DNA from: Aurantiacibacter odishensis
Lineage (GTDB): Bacteria; Pseudomonadota; Alphaproteobacteria; Sphingomonadales; Sphingomonadaceae
Assembly: GCF_003605195.1 (NCBI RefSeq)
Contig: NZ_QYOS01000024.1
Span: 62,001-126,000, forward strand
Reading direction: 5' to 3'
Length of the DNA stretch: 64,000 nt
The notes under the pieces were generated by a model, which saw only the letters and a list, made by a program, of their open reading frames with translations, did no database searches and had not been told where the DNA came from. Below are positions 41,035 to 51,004 of the stretch, piece after piece; within the stretch, counting starts at the first letter, position 1, and each line of letters starts with the position of its first letter. Position numbers and translations under genes: made by a program.

Positions 41035-43253
41035 GCCGCCTTCTCGCATTCGTCGCCGTCATCGGCCTTTCCGCCTGCACCGCCTCTGCCGTGGACGGGC
41101 CCCGGACCGGCACCCCGCTCGCTACGCAGGATGCGCCGCTCGGCGCAGGCGTGGATTGGGACAATCCCGGCGGCGACTGGGGCGAAAGCCACTTCTCGCG
41201 GCTCGAGTCCATCAACTCCGGGAACGTGGCGCGCATGGGCCTTGCGTGGGAATACGACATGGGCACCGCCCGCGTGCAGGAAGCGACTCCCGTCGTGATC
41301 GACGGGGTGATGTACACCTCCGGAAACCTTGGCCGGGTCTATGCGCTGAACGCGGTCACCGGCGAGGAGCTGTGGACCTTCACCCCGGATCTCGACATGC
41401 AGGTGAACCGCTTTGCCTGCTGCGATCAGGCCAACCGCGGCGTGGCCGTGGCCGATGGAAAGGTAATGGTCGGCGCACTGGACGGCAAGCTGTGGGCGCT
41501 CGAAATGGCGACTGGTGAGCCTGTGTGGAACGTCGACACCATCGTCGATCATACGCGAGGCTACACTTCCACCGGCGCGCCCGAAGTGGCAGGCGACATC
41601 GTGGTGATCGGCAACGGCGGCAGCGAATACGACGCGCGCGGCTATGTTTCTGCATACAATATCGCCGATGGGTCGCTGGCCTGGCGCTTCTACACCGTGC
41701 CGCGCGATCCCGAAACCGGACCGCAGGAAAACCCAGAACTCGACGCCGCGCTGGCCACCTGGAGCGAGGAAACCCGATGGGATATCGGCGGCGGCGGAAC
41801 GGCGTGGGATGCCATCGTCTACGATCCGCAGTTCGATCAGGTGATCGTGGGCACCGGCAACGGCGGGCCCTATCCGCAGGCAATCCGTTCGCCCGGCGGC
41901 GGCGACAATCTCTATCTCAATTCGCTGGTGGCGCTGGACCGCGAGACAGGGCGAATGAACTGGTATTTCCAGGAAACCCCGCAGGACAACTGGGACCTGA
42001 CGGCCACGCAGCCGATGATCCTCGCCTCGCTGGACGTGGAGGGCGAGCAGCGCCCGGTCATCCTGCACACGCCCAAGAACGGCAATTTCTACGTGGTTGA
42101 CCGCGAGAACGGCCACGCCCACGCTGTCAATCCGCTGGTGCGCATGAACTGGTCCGACGGTTTCGATACCGAGACGCAGAAGCACAACGTCACGCTGGCG
42201 GAATCGGATTATTCGAATGGGCCGAAGATCGTCTATCCCGGCTCTCCGGGTGCGCGCAACTGGTATCCCGCCGCCTTCGATCCCACCCGCGGCACCTATT
42301 TCGCCCACGTGCTGGACATGGGGAACCTGCTGTTCCTGACAGGCCCTGCGGACGATGTGGAATACAAGGAAAAGGCGCTGAACGCGGGCGCGGCGATCAT
42401 TTTTACCAGTGATTTGCAGGCCGCCGCCGAAACCCTGCCGCCACCCTTGCGCGCTGCCGTGATGGCGGAAGCGGCGTGGAAATGGGTGCTGGACAAGCCT
42501 TTCGAAAGCCAGCTTCGCGCCATCGATCCGCTGACGGGCGAGACCAAGTGGGCGGTGGAAAGCCTTGGCTGGCAGGACCGGCACGGCGTGCTTTCCACGC
42601 AGAGCGGCCTCATCTTCCACGGCGACGTGGGCGGCACGCTTTATGCGCGCGACGCCGATACGGGTGAAGCGCTCTGGAGCATCGAGACAGGCTCTACCAT
42701 CATGGCCGCGCCGATGACCTACATGGTGGACGGCGTGCAGTATGTTGCCGTGCAGACCGGCTGGGGCGGCGGCGGTTGGGGCTTTGTGCCGCGCTATGCG
42801 GCGGCCTACCAGAAGGGCAATGCCAATCGCATCCTAGTCTTCCGGCTGGACGGCGGAGAGGTGGCGATTCCGGAGGACCTGCCACCGCTGCAACCCGCGC
42901 CGGAGCCACCTGCGCAATATGCAGATGCCACGCCGCAAATGATTGCGGCGGGTGCCGCCCTCTTCACCGAGAACTGCACCATGTGCCATTCCAACCAGCC
43001 GCGCGCCCCGCTGCCGGACCTCAGGCGCATGAACCGCGGCGTGCACGCCGGTTTCCAGCAGATCGTGCGCGGCGGGCTGTTCGTCAGTCGCGGGATGCCG
43101 CATTTCGAAGACCTGCTGAGCGAGGACGAGGTAAAAGCGATCCACGCCTGGCTGATCAGCGTGCAGGGTCCGCTGCGCGAACGCGAATTGCAGTTGCAGG
43201 CAGAGGGCCTGCCGCTTGACACGCAATCGCTCACCATCCTGTCGAATTATTGA
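41031..43253 (+). CDS. PQQ- and heme c-dependent alcohol dehydrogenase, lipoprotein type (calcium-type site)
   Basis: 740 residues. Lipoprotein signal (lipobox LSAC, Cys16). An eight-bladed propeller with the vicinal disulfide CC at residues 130-131 that stacks on PQQ. Catalytic Asp is in NWDLTATQP (Asp322), followed at +2 by Thr, as in calcium enzymes. The C-terminal cytochrome domain has CTMCH (about residue 653). Type II quinohemoproteins oxidise primary alcohols in the periplasm. It lies between the NmrA-like and aldehyde dehydrogenase genes in the O4 operon. Confidence 0.9.
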   Translation: MSRLLAFVAVIGLSACTASAVDGPRTGTPLATQDAPLGAGVDWDNPGGDWGESHFSRLESINSGNVARMGLAWEYDMGTARVQEATPVVIDGVMYTSGNLGRVYALNAVTGEELWTFTPDLDMQVNRFACCDQANRGVAVADGKVMVGALDGKLWALEMATGEPVWNVDTIVDHTRGYTSTGAPEVAGDIVVIGNGGSEYDARGYVSAYNIADGSLAWRFYTVPRDPETGPQENPELDAALATWSEETRWDIGGGGTAWDAIVYDPQFDQVIVGTGNGGPYPQAIRSPGGGDNLYLNSLVALDRETGRMNWYFQETPQDNWDLTATQPMILASLDVEGEQRPVILHTPKNGNFYVVDRENGHAHAVNPLVRMNWSDGFDTETQKHNVTLAESDYSNGPKIVYPGSPGARNWYPAAFDPTRGTYFAHVLDMGNLLFLTGPADDVEYKEKALNAGAAIIFTSDLQAAAETLPPPLRAAVMAEAAWKWVLDKPFESQLRAIDPLTGETKWAVESLGWQDRHGVLSTQSGLIFHGDVGGTLYARDADTGEALWSIETGSTIMAAPMTYMVDGVQYVAVQTGWGGGGWGFVPRYAAAYQKGNANRILVFRLDGGEVAIPEDLPPLQPAPEPPAQYADATPQMIAAGAALFTENCTMCHSNQPRAPLPDLRRMNRGVHAGFQQIVRGGLFVSRGMPHFEDLLSEDEVKAIHAWLISVQGPLRERELQLQAEGLPLDTQSLTILSNY

Positions 43254-43261
43254 GACCGACC

Positions 43262-44731
43262 ATGACCCCAGAGAACGTCAACATCGCACATCCGGACAAG
43301 CTGTTCATCGGCGGCGAATGGGTGAAGCCGCAGTCGAACAATTCCATCGAGGTGGTGAACCCCGCCAGCGAGGACGTGGTCGCGCGTGTCGCCCATGCCG
43401 GAAACCGCGACATGGACGCAGCCGTCGCCGCCGCGCGTCATGCCTTCGACAACGGCCCGTGGCCGCGCCTTTCTCCGCAGGAGCGGCAGGCCAAGCTGAT
43501 GGAGATGGTCGACTACCTCGAAACCCGCGTGCCCGAACTGGCGGCGGCGTGGACGGCGCAGGTCGGCGGGCTTGCCAGCGCGGCTGGCCCGATGCACGCA
43601 GGCGGCGTGGCTGGGCTGCGCGGTATTGCCAGCCTCGGCGAACGCTTCGCATGGACAGAGCAGCGCCCCGGCATGGCGGTAGACACCGTCACCGTGGTGC
43701 GCGAGCCCGTGGGCGTTGTCGTCGCCATCGCGCCGTGGAACGGGCCGTTCGCGATCATGGCCAACAAGGCGTTCTACGCCCTGATCGCGGGCTGCACCGT
43801 GGTGATGAAGCCGTCTCCCGAAACCCCGCTGGAAGCCTATATCATCGCCGAGGCGGCGGAGGCCGTGGGTATGCCGGCAGGCACGGTCAGCCTCGTCCCC
43901 TCAGATCGCGACGCGGCGGACCACCTGATCCACTCGACGCACATCGACAAGATCACTTTCACCGGCTCCACTGCGGCGGGCAAGCACATTGCCAGCGTTG
44001 CGGGCGGCAACATGGTGCGCGCGACGTTCGAACTGGGTGGCAAGAGCGCGGCGATTATCCGCGACGATTTTCCCATCGATGCGGCGGCGAACATCCTCGG
44101 CAATACCATCACGGTGATGAGCGGACAGGTGTGCGCCATGTTGAGTCGCGCCATCGTGCCACGCGCCCGCCACGACGAACTGGCGGAGGCCATCGCGGGC
44201 GTGATGAAAGGTGTGAAGATTGGCCATCCGGAGGACGAGAACACACAGCTTGGCCCCGTTGCCATGCACCGCCAGCTCGAACGCATCGAGATGTATATCG
44301 AGGCGGGCAAGGCGAGCGGCGCGGACCTCGTGACAGGCGGCCATCGCCCCAGCCACATGAACAAGGGCTATTACATAGAGCCGACGCTGTTCGCGAACGT
44401 CGATAACAAGAGCAAGATCGCGCAGGAGGAGATCTTCGGCCCCGTCCTGTGCCTGATCCCGGCGGAGGACGAGGAGGACGCCATCCGCATCGCCAACGAG
44501 AGCGACTACGGCCTCAATGGCTCCGTCTTTACGGGCGACGCGCAGGCCGCCTACGATATCGCGCGCCGCGTGCGCACGGGCGTCGTCGGCCAGAACGGCA
44601 TGCGTATGGAATGGACCGCGCCCTTCGGCGGCTTCAAGCAATCCGGCATCGGCCGCGAGGGCGGCGACGAGGGGATCTGGGGCTATGTCGAGACGAAGAC
44701 GATCCTGACGGATGCGAGCGTGAAGGTCTAG
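43262..44731 (+). CDS. NAD(P)-dependent aldehyde dehydrogenase
   Basis: 489 residues. Glu in FELGGKSAAI (about residue 259), catalytic Cys in SGQVCAM (about 293), cofactor motif FTGSTAAGKH, and the C-terminal EEIFGPVL. It would oxidise aldehydes produced by the adjacent PQQ dehydrogenase or by stilbene cleavage (vanillin-like). The ATG at 43262 is 8 bp after the PQQ gene stop; a TTG four codons upstream is rejected. Last gene of the O4 operon. Confidence 0.92.
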   Translation: MTPENVNIAHPDKLFIGGEWVKPQSNNSIEVVNPASEDVVARVAHAGNRDMDAAVAAARHAFDNGPWPRLSPQERQAKLMEMVDYLETRVPELAAAWTAQVGGLASAAGPMHAGGVAGLRGIASLGERFAWTEQRPGMAVDTVTVVREPVGVVVAIAPWNGPFAIMANKAFYALIAGCTVVMKPSPETPLEAYIIAEAAEAVGMPAGTVSLVPSDRDAADHLIHSTHIDKITFTGSTAAGKHIASVAGGNMVRATFELGGKSAAIIRDDFPIDAAANILGNTITVMSGQVCAMLSRAIVPRARHDELAEAIAGVMKGVKIGHPEDENTQLGPVAMHRQLERIEMYIEAGKASGADLVTGGHRPSHMNKGYYIEPTLFANVDNKSKIAQEEIFGPVLCLIPAEDEEDAIRIANESDYGLNGSVFTGDAQAAYDIARRVRTGVVGQNGMRMEWTAPFGGFKQSGIGREGGDEGIWGYVETKTILTDASVKV

Positions 44732-45191
44732 CCGCCGGGCTGAACCACTTCGGTAGCCTGCGAAAACACCACCTGCCAGCGCCCGTCACGCAGCTCGTAA
44801 TAGTCGGTGTGACGGTGCGGGGGGTGGGTAGCACGTTGTCGCCCACTCGCACCGACAAGTCGGATTCGTAGCGGACGGCCCCTGCATCGCCCACGACCTG
44901 CACACGGAATTCTCCCACAGGCTCGAACACGAGATAGCGGAAGTCGCCGTTGCGCTGCGGGTCGAGGTACTGCGATTTCGTCCATGTCTCGCCACGCGGG
45001 TTCACCAGTTCGAAGTCTTCGGCGTGACGCGCGTAGGCGGTTTCCCAATCGCCCTCGACGAATGCGGTCAGCCGTTGACGTTCGATACTGGCTAGATCGA
45101 CGTCTGCCGCGAGAGCGGACTCCTGGCGTCTCGCGTCGGCTGCGTTGCAGGCAGCCAGGAGAAGGGATTACGACAAGATTGCCACTGACAT
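44728..45191 (-). pseudogene. Broken NTF2/DUF4440-like lipoprotein gene
   Basis: A coding remnant with two lesions. From an ATG at 45191 (ribosome site GAGGAGAA) the frame reads MSVAILS, then a TAA stop at 45168-45170, then resumes as SLLLAACNAADA, a lipoprotein signal. The frame continues with RQRLTAFVEGDWETAYARH and VNPRGETW to a C6 run (G6 at 44819-44824 on the plus strand). There, one missing base shifts the frame to HRHTDYYELRDGRWQVVF, the expected domain end. Both lesions sit in otherwise coherent sequence. A sequencing error at the C run cannot explain the stop codon. Confidence 0.7.
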
Positions 45192-45217
45192 TTCATCTCG
45201 GTTCTCCTCGTTCCTGA

Positions 45218-47398
45218 TCAATCAATCCCGATAGCCGCCAATATCGCCTCGTCCGGATCGAGCGCGGTGTCGCCCGCCGGGAAGCCGTTCTGCTCCAGCA
45301 TGTAGACCGTTACCGCCAGATAGTCGGGATCGCTCAAAGAACCCGGCGCGCCCATCGGCATGGCCTCGCGGGTGTAGGCGAACAGTTCCGCCACGCTGCG
45401 ACCGCGCCAGCGGCTCATGAAGGCGGCCCCGCGAATGGGGGCGACGCCGCCCGCGCCTTGCAGGTCCGGCCCGTGGCAGGCGGCACAGGCGCGCTGGTAG
45501 ACGGCGAGTCCCGCTTCGGCCTGCGCTGCGGAGAACACCCCGCTGGAGGCCGCGCGGCTGAAGCCGCCGATATTGCCGCCCGGTGGAGGCGCGTCGGCCG
45601 ATCCCATTGCGCCCGCCGGGTTCACCTGTTCCCGCTCCGGCCCGCGATGGCCGATGCCCGCGTCGGGCAGGGCGAAGACGAACAGCGTGTTCTGCCGACC
45701 GTGCAGGAGTTCGGGCGTGAAGTTGTCGCTCAGCCAGAAGCCTGTCGAGAACGCGACATACTGCTGCCCGTCCACCGCGAAGGTCGCCGGATAGCCCGTG
45801 ACCGAGGAGCCGACGTTCATCGACCACAGCACTTCGCCGCTGCGTTGATCCATCGCCAGCACGAAGCCTTCCGCATCGCCTGCAAACAGCAGACCGCCGC
45901 CGGTGGTGAGCAGCGACTGTGTGCCCGCGCGCTGCTGGTAGGTCCACTCACTCCTGCCCGTCACCGCGTTCACCGCGTGGATCGCGCCGATCATGCCGCC
46001 CGCCTCCGGGTTGGCGTAGGCGCGCGTGGCGATGCCGTAGATGCCCGTGTCGCCTTCCGCCGGGTCCAGCGCGGACATTTCCGCGCAGGTGTTGGTGAGG
46101 GGGAAATACATCGTCTGCGTCAGCGGGCTGTAGGCGGGGGCGTAATAGTTCGCGCCGCCGGTGGGGGCGGGGCAGATAGTGATGTTCTCGCCGTAGCGGC
46201 TAGGGATGGTCTCTGGGTTCACCGTCACCCGCCCGGTCGCGCCGTCGATGTGGCCGACGAGGTTCTGCTGCAGCGTGGGACGCGCCCAGAGAAACTTCCC
46301 CGTCTCCCGGTCCAGCGTGTAGATCACGCCGGTCTTGCCAGGCACGCCCGACAGCGTGCGATAGGTGCGGCCCGGCTCGATATCGGGGGCCATCCATTCC
46401 ACGTCTGCCGGATCGGGCGCGACCTGCTGGTCTATCAGCATGCGCGGGAAGGTGTGGTCCATGTCCCACTGGTCCACCAGGTGCTGGTAGTGCCAGACGA
46501 TCTCGCCCGTCTCCACGTCCAGCGCCAGAGTGGAATTATGGTAGAGATAGGTCTCGTCATTGCCCGCCAGCCTGATCTTGGGCGTCGGCGCGCTGACCGA
46601 TGTGCCCATGAAGATGAGGCCGAGTTCAGGATCGAAGCTGGGGATCATCCACGCGCCCACCTGCTGCCGGTCCGCCAGCGGCACGCCGCCCCATGTGGCA
46701 TCGTTGGGATCGGACCCTTGCGCGATGATCGGCGTGCGCCACACCTCTTCGCCCGTTTCGGCGTTATGCGCGACGATCACGCAGGCCGCCGGCCCGCCCT
46801 CCGGCTCGCATGATCGTCCGGTGATGGCGAGGCCATTGGCAATGATCGGCCCGCTCGATTGCTTTGCGCCTTGTCGATAGTCGAGGATCTGCGTCTCCCA
46901 CGCGAGTTCGCCCGTGCGAGCATCGAGCGCGTAAAGATAGTTGTCCGCGGAATTGCCGATGATCAGGTGTCCAAAGATCGCCAGATTACGGGTGGTATCG
47001 TAGACTGGCAGGTAGTTGCCGATATCCTCTGGCAGGTCGCGCGCATGACGCCAGATCAGCTGGCCGCTTTTCGCGTCGATGGCGTGGATGGTGTCTGCCG
47101 GTCCGGGGAAATACATGATCCCGTCGCGCACCAGCGGCGTGCCTTCCTGGTGGCCGGAGTTGAGCGGCATGGCCCAGACGAGGCGCAGGTTCTGCACGTT
47201 GGTGATGTCGATCTGGTCCAGCGGGGAATAGCCCCAGCTATCCAGCGTGCGCCGCCAGCTGAGCCAGTCTGCCGGATCGGGTTGCTGGATTTCCGCATCG
47301 GTAACGGGTGCGAAATCTGACCCCGTCTTCGCCGCCACCTGCGTTATCGCCAGCGCCGCCAGAGCGCAGCCGAGCGCGAGTTTCCCGAGTTTTGCCAT
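45218..47398 (-). CDS. PQQ- and heme c-dependent dehydrogenase with DxD (lanthanide-type) site
   Basis: 726 residues with a signal peptide (cleavage after about QVAA). The propeller lacks the usual CC; instead it has GRSCEPEGGPAAC (Cys197 and Cys206), a feature of a distinct quinohemoprotein branch. The catalytic region reads DQWDMDHTFPRML: Asp312 with Asp314 at +2, the extra aspartate required in known lanthanide-dependent enzymes (XoxF, PedH). C-terminal heme site CAACH (about residue 637). The start at 47398 begins the signal peptide; the longer frame is not supported. Divergent from the TonB receptor. Confidence 0.88.
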   Translation of the reverse strand: MAKLGKLALGCALAALAITQVAAKTGSDFAPVTDAEIQQPDPADWLSWRRTLDSWGYSPLDQIDITNVQNLRLVWAMPLNSGHQEGTPLVRDGIMYFPGPADTIHAIDAKSGQLIWRHARDLPEDIGNYLPVYDTTRNLAIFGHLIIGNSADNYLYALDARTGELAWETQILDYRQGAKQSSGPIIANGLAITGRSCEPEGGPAACVIVAHNAETGEEVWRTPIIAQGSDPNDATWGGVPLADRQQVGAWMIPSFDPELGLIFMGTSVSAPTPKIRLAGNDETYLYHNSTLALDVETGEIVWHYQHLVDQWDMDHTFPRMLIDQQVAPDPADVEWMAPDIEPGRTYRTLSGVPGKTGVIYTLDRETGKFLWARPTLQQNLVGHIDGATGRVTVNPETIPSRYGENITICPAPTGGANYYAPAYSPLTQTMYFPLTNTCAEMSALDPAEGDTGIYGIATRAYANPEAGGMIGAIHAVNAVTGRSEWTYQQRAGTQSLLTTGGGLLFAGDAEGFVLAMDQRSGEVLWSMNVGSSVTGYPATFAVDGQQYVAFSTGFWLSDNFTPELLHGRQNTLFVFALPDAGIGHRGPEREQVNPAGAMGSADAPPPGGNIGGFSRAASSGVFSAAQAEAGLAVYQRACAACHGPDLQGAGGVAPIRGAAFMSRWRGRSVAELFAYTREAMPMGAPGSLSDPDYLAVTVYMLEQNGFPAGDTALDPDEAILAAIGID

Positions 47399-47503
47399 CA
47401 GCCCTGATTCCTCTCCCGGCTCTTTAGTGCCAAAGGCGGGGTGACGCGGCAAGCATTCGCCGCTAGACAGCCGGACAAAATCAATTTCAACCGTGAGTCA
47501 TCC

Positions 47504-49510
47504 ATGAAATACCTGCTTCTCGCCAGCGCCGCAGCTACCCTTTCCGCCGTTCCCGCCATGGCGCAGGATGAGCCCGTGGGCGATCCCATCATCGTGCTGG
47601 GCGAAGGACTGGAAGATACGCCTTCCGTCCCTGCCTATTCGGTGATCGAGCTGGACCGCGAGCAGATCGTCACCACAGCATCGGGCACGCTGGAGGACAC
47701 GCTGAATTCCGTTGCCGGTTTCCAGCAGTTCCGCCGTTCCGACAGTCGCAGTTCCAACCCCACGGCGCAGGGCGCCACCTTGCGCGCGCTGGGCGGCAAT
47801 GCTTCCAGCCGGGCGCTGGTACTGCTGGACGGGGTGCCGATGGTCGATCCGTTCTTCGGCTACGTGCCGTTCAACGCCATCGCGCCCGAGCGGCTTTCCT
47901 CGATCCGCGTAACGCGCGGTGGTGGCACCGGGCCGTTCGGCGCGGGCGCGCTGGCCGGCGCCATCGAACTGACCAGCGCCGATCCGCAGACGCTGGGCCT
48001 CGTCAGCGGGCAGGCGCTGGTAAACGATCGCGGCGGCACGCAGACCTCCGCCACCATCGCCCCGTCATGGGATGGCGGTTATGCCGTTGCCAGCGGCCGT
48101 TGGGACCGGGGCAAGGGCTTCTACACCACGCCGGAGGCTGACCGCGTGCCCGCCACTGCGCGCGCCGCCTACGACAGCTGGTCCGCCAGCGGCCGCGTGG
48201 TGCAACAGCTTGGCGACAACCTGGAAGTGCAGCTTCGCGGCCTCGCGTTCGAGGATAATCGCACCCTGCGCTTCGAAGGCGCGGACAGTCGTATCCGGGG
48301 CGAGGACGTGTCGCTGCGTGTCGTTTCTCGCGGGCCGTGGCAGGTGGATGCGCTGGCCTATGCCCAGTGGCGCAATTTCTCCAATGTCATCATCTCTTCC
48401 ACCCGCTTTGTGCGCGTGCTGGACCAGAAGGATACGCCCGCCAGCGGTCTTGGCGGCAAGATCGAGGTGCGCCCGCCCTTGGGCGAGAACCACACGCTGC
48501 GCCTTGGCGTGGACTATCGCCGCAGCGAGGGCGACCTGTTCGAGGACGCCTACTCCGCCTTCAGCGGCAACCTGACCGAGAACCGCTTTGCCGGGGGTAA
48601 CAACGACGATCTCGGCCTCTTCGCCGATTACGACTGGAACTACGGCCCGATCACGCTGACGGGTGGCCTGCGCGCGGATCGCTATTCGATCAACGACGGT
48701 TTCTACCGCGCGGTGGAGCCCGATGGCACCGTGGTGACCGATGATACCTTTGCCGACCGGTCCGACTGGGAAGTGACCTGGCGCGCCGGTGCCCGCCTGC
48801 AGATGAGCCGCAAGCTCACTCTGCGCGCGGCGGCCTACAGCGGGTTCCGCCTGCCCACCATCAATGAACTTTACCGCCCCTTCGTGGTGTTCCCCGTGGT
48901 GACGCAGGCCAACGCCGAGCTGGAGCCGGAGCGGCTGGAAGGCTGGGAATTCGGCATGGACCTGGCCGCCGCCGACTGGATGCGCCTCTCCGCCACATTC
49001 TTCGATAACAAGGTGAAGAACGCCATCGCCAACGTGACGCTGGCACAGAACCTGCGCCAGCGCCGCAATCTCGACGCGATCGACGCGCAGGGGCTGGAGC
49101 TGGCCGCCTCCGTCGATGCCGGGCAATTCGGCTTCGACGGCACGCTGACCTTCCTTTCGCCGGAGATCGAGGGCACCGGCCCCGCCTCCGTGCTGGACGG
49201 CAACCTGCCGCCGCAGACGCCCACTTTCGCCGCCAGCGCGACGGCCAGCTGGGAGCCAGCAGAGGGCGCCTTGCTGGCGGCAACGCTGCGACACGTCGGC
49301 AAGCAGTTCGAGAGCGATCAGGAAACAGAACCGCTGCCCGCCGCCACCACCGTGGACCTGTTCGCGCAGGTGCCGCTGTTCGGCGCGCTATCCTCCGTCG
49401 TGCGGGCGGAGAACCTGCTCGATGAAACGGTCGTCACCCGCAACAGCGGGGGCGACCTCGATCTCGGTGCGCCGCAGACATTCTGGATTGGCCTACGCTA
49501 TGGTTTCTGA
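47504..49510 (+). CDS. TonB-dependent outer-membrane receptor
   Basis: 668 residues from an ATG that begins a signal peptide (cleavage after AVPAMAQ). A TonB-box-like DPIIVLG follows, then the plug domain (LEDTLNSVAGFQQFRRSDSR, and LVLLDGVPMVDPFFG) and a beta barrel ending in LRYGF. Substrates of such receptors in sphingomonads include aromatic dimers and metal complexes; uptake of lanthanide complexes for the adjacent DxD enzyme is a speculative option. It begins a plus-strand run with an aldehyde dehydrogenase 54 bp downstream. Confidence 0.92.
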   Translation: MKYLLLASAAATLSAVPAMAQDEPVGDPIIVLGEGLEDTPSVPAYSVIELDREQIVTTASGTLEDTLNSVAGFQQFRRSDSRSSNPTAQGATLRALGGNASSRALVLLDGVPMVDPFFGYVPFNAIAPERLSSIRVTRGGGTGPFGAGALAGAIELTSADPQTLGLVSGQALVNDRGGTQTSATIAPSWDGGYAVASGRWDRGKGFYTTPEADRVPATARAAYDSWSASGRVVQQLGDNLEVQLRGLAFEDNRTLRFEGADSRIRGEDVSLRVVSRGPWQVDALAYAQWRNFSNVIISSTRFVRVLDQKDTPASGLGGKIEVRPPLGENHTLRLGVDYRRSEGDLFEDAYSAFSGNLTENRFAGGNNDDLGLFADYDWNYGPITLTGGLRADRYSINDGFYRAVEPDGTVVTDDTFADRSDWEVTWRAGARLQMSRKLTLRAAAYSGFRLPTINELYRPFVVFPVVTQANAELEPERLEGWEFGMDLAAADWMRLSATFFDNKVKNAIANVTLAQNLRQRRNLDAIDAQGLELAASVDAGQFGFDGTLTFLSPEIEGTGPASVLDGNLPPQTPTFAASATASWEPAEGALLAATLRHVGKQFESDQETEPLPAATTVDLFAQVPLFGALSSVVRAENLLDETVVTRNSGGDLDLGAPQTFWIGLRYGF

Positions 49511-49564
49511 AGTGGTAAATAGTTGAAAGCCGCCTAGGCTGGCCATCGAACAGGGGAGAGCGTG

Positions 49565-51004
49565 ATGGGCAAAATGGAAGTCATCAACCCGCGCACCGGG
49601 GTGTCGGACCATGCCATAACACCGGCCAGCCGGGACGACGTGGCGGCAAAGGCCGCCGCGCTGCGCAAGGCCCAGCCCGCCTGGGAAGCGATGGGTGTTG
49701 GCGGGCGGTGCGGCGTGATGGCGCGCTGGTTGCAGGCGGTGAAGGCGCGGGCTGCCGATATCGGGGAGGCCGACGCCCACGACACCGGCGGCTGCCACAC
49801 CAGCTACCTTCAGGGTTTCATTACCATGGGCAATATCGGCGGCTGGCTGGAGGACGCGCCCAAGGCCTTCGCCGCGCTGGACTTCGACGCGATGAGCCCC
49901 TCCATGCCCAGCGTGCGTGTGCAATCGCAGGTCGTGGCCTATCCGCTGGTGGGCGTCATCAGCCCGTGGAATGCGCCGCTGATGCTGGCGTTGCTGGATG
50001 CAGTGCCCGCGCTGTTCGCGGGCTCCGCCGTCCTGCTCAAACCCTCCGAAGTCACGCCGCGCGTGATCGAAACGCTTTTCGAAACCGTACGCGAAGTGCC
50101 CGAACTTGCCGCCGTCTTCGATTACGTCGCCGGGCCGGGCGAGGTCGGACAGACGGTGATCGAGCAGGCGGACACGATCTGCTTCACAGGCTCCGTCCCC
50201 ACGGGGCGCAAGGTGGCCGTGGCCTGCGCGGAGCGGCTGATCCCTTGCCACCTCGAACTGGGCGGCAAGGATCCGTGCATCGTCACCCAGAGCGCCGATA
50301 TCGAGCGCGCGACCACCGCCGTGCTGCGCGGTGCCGTCTATGCGACCGGCCAGGTCTGCTACTCGGTGGAGCGGGTCTACGTGCACGAGGCAATCCACGA
50401 TGCCTTCGTCGTCAGGCTGCTGGAGAAAGCGGGAGAAGTGCGCCTCAACGCCGGGAACCCGCGCGCCGGGCATATCGGGCCGTTCACCCACGGGCCGCAG
50501 GCGGATATCGTGGCGGGCCACATCGCTGATGCCGTCGCCAAGGGCGCGAAGGTGGAATGTGGCGGCGAGGTCGAGAATATCGGCGGTGGCCGCTACCTGC
50601 GTCCCACGGTGCTGACGGGCGTGACGCACGACATGGCGATCATGCAAGACGAGACGTTCGGCCCTACGATCCCGGTCATGGCATTCTCCGATACGGAGGA
50701 GGCCGTGCGCCTCGCCAACGATACGCAGTTCGGCCTCACCGCCAGCGTGATCGCGGGGACCGCAGAGGAAGCCGAGGCTATCGGGCGGCGGCTGAACGCG
50801 GGCGGGATCTTCCTGCAGGACACGTTCCTCACCTTTGCCAAGATGCGCACCTTCGGCACGGACAGCTTCGGCTGGTCCGGCCACGGGAGCCCACGCATCG
50901 GGCCGGAGAGCCTGCGCCGGTTCCTCAGGCGCAAGAGCCTGCTGACGCAGACCGGCGAAGTCGCGGATATCCGCAATGATCACCATCTGGGAGAAGACGC
51001 GTGA
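49565..51004 (+). CDS. NAD(P)-dependent aldehyde dehydrogenase
   Basis: 479 residues; cofactor motif CFTGSVPTGRK (about residue 203), Glu in HLELGGKDPC, catalytic Cys in TGQVCYS (about 263), and the C-terminal ETFGPTIPV. It is clearly distinct from the first aldehyde dehydrogenase, which has Met-Ser-Gly-Gln around the Cys. The ATG at 49565 follows GGGAGAG. Its stop overlaps the Zn alcohol dehydrogenase start (GTGA), so alcohol and aldehyde oxidation are coupled in one operon. Confidence 0.92.
   Translation: MGKMEVINPRTGVSDHAITPASRDDVAAKAAALRKAQPAWEAMGVGGRCGVMARWLQAVKARAADIGEADAHDTGGCHTSYLQGFITMGNIGGWLEDAPKAFAALDFDAMSPSMPSVRVQSQVVAYPLVGVISPWNAPLMLALLDAVPALFAGSAVLLKPSEVTPRVIETLFETVREVPELAAVFDYVAGPGEVGQTVIEQADTICFTGSVPTGRKVAVACAERLIPCHLELGGKDPCIVTQSADIERATTAVLRGAVYATGQVCYSVERVYVHEAIHDAFVVRLLEKAGEVRLNAGNPRAGHIGPFTHGPQADIVAGHIADAVAKGAKVECGGEVENIGGGRYLRPTVLTGVTHDMAIMQDETFGPTIPVMAFSDTEEAVRLANDTQFGLTASVIAGTAEEAEAIGRRLNAGGIFLQDTFLTFAKMRTFGTDSFGWSGHGSPRIGPESLRRFLRRKSLLTQTGEVADIRNDHHLGEDA

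Noticed and set aside
44819-44824. Programmed frameshift at the G6/C6 run
   Set aside because: The additional in-frame stop in the signal peptide makes gene decay the simpler explanation; no stimulatory structure is apparent.
14853-47398. The catabolic region as a recently acquired mobile island
   Set aside because: I found no integrase, transposase, direct repeats or tRNA target, and base composition looks like that of the housekeeping genes.
47399-47503. A fifth MarR-type or IclR-type site in the PQQ dehydrogenase/TonB gap
   Set aside because: No match to TAACR-NN-YGTTA or TTCAT...GAA is visible there, nor in the LSD2/NTF2 gap at 54934-55013.
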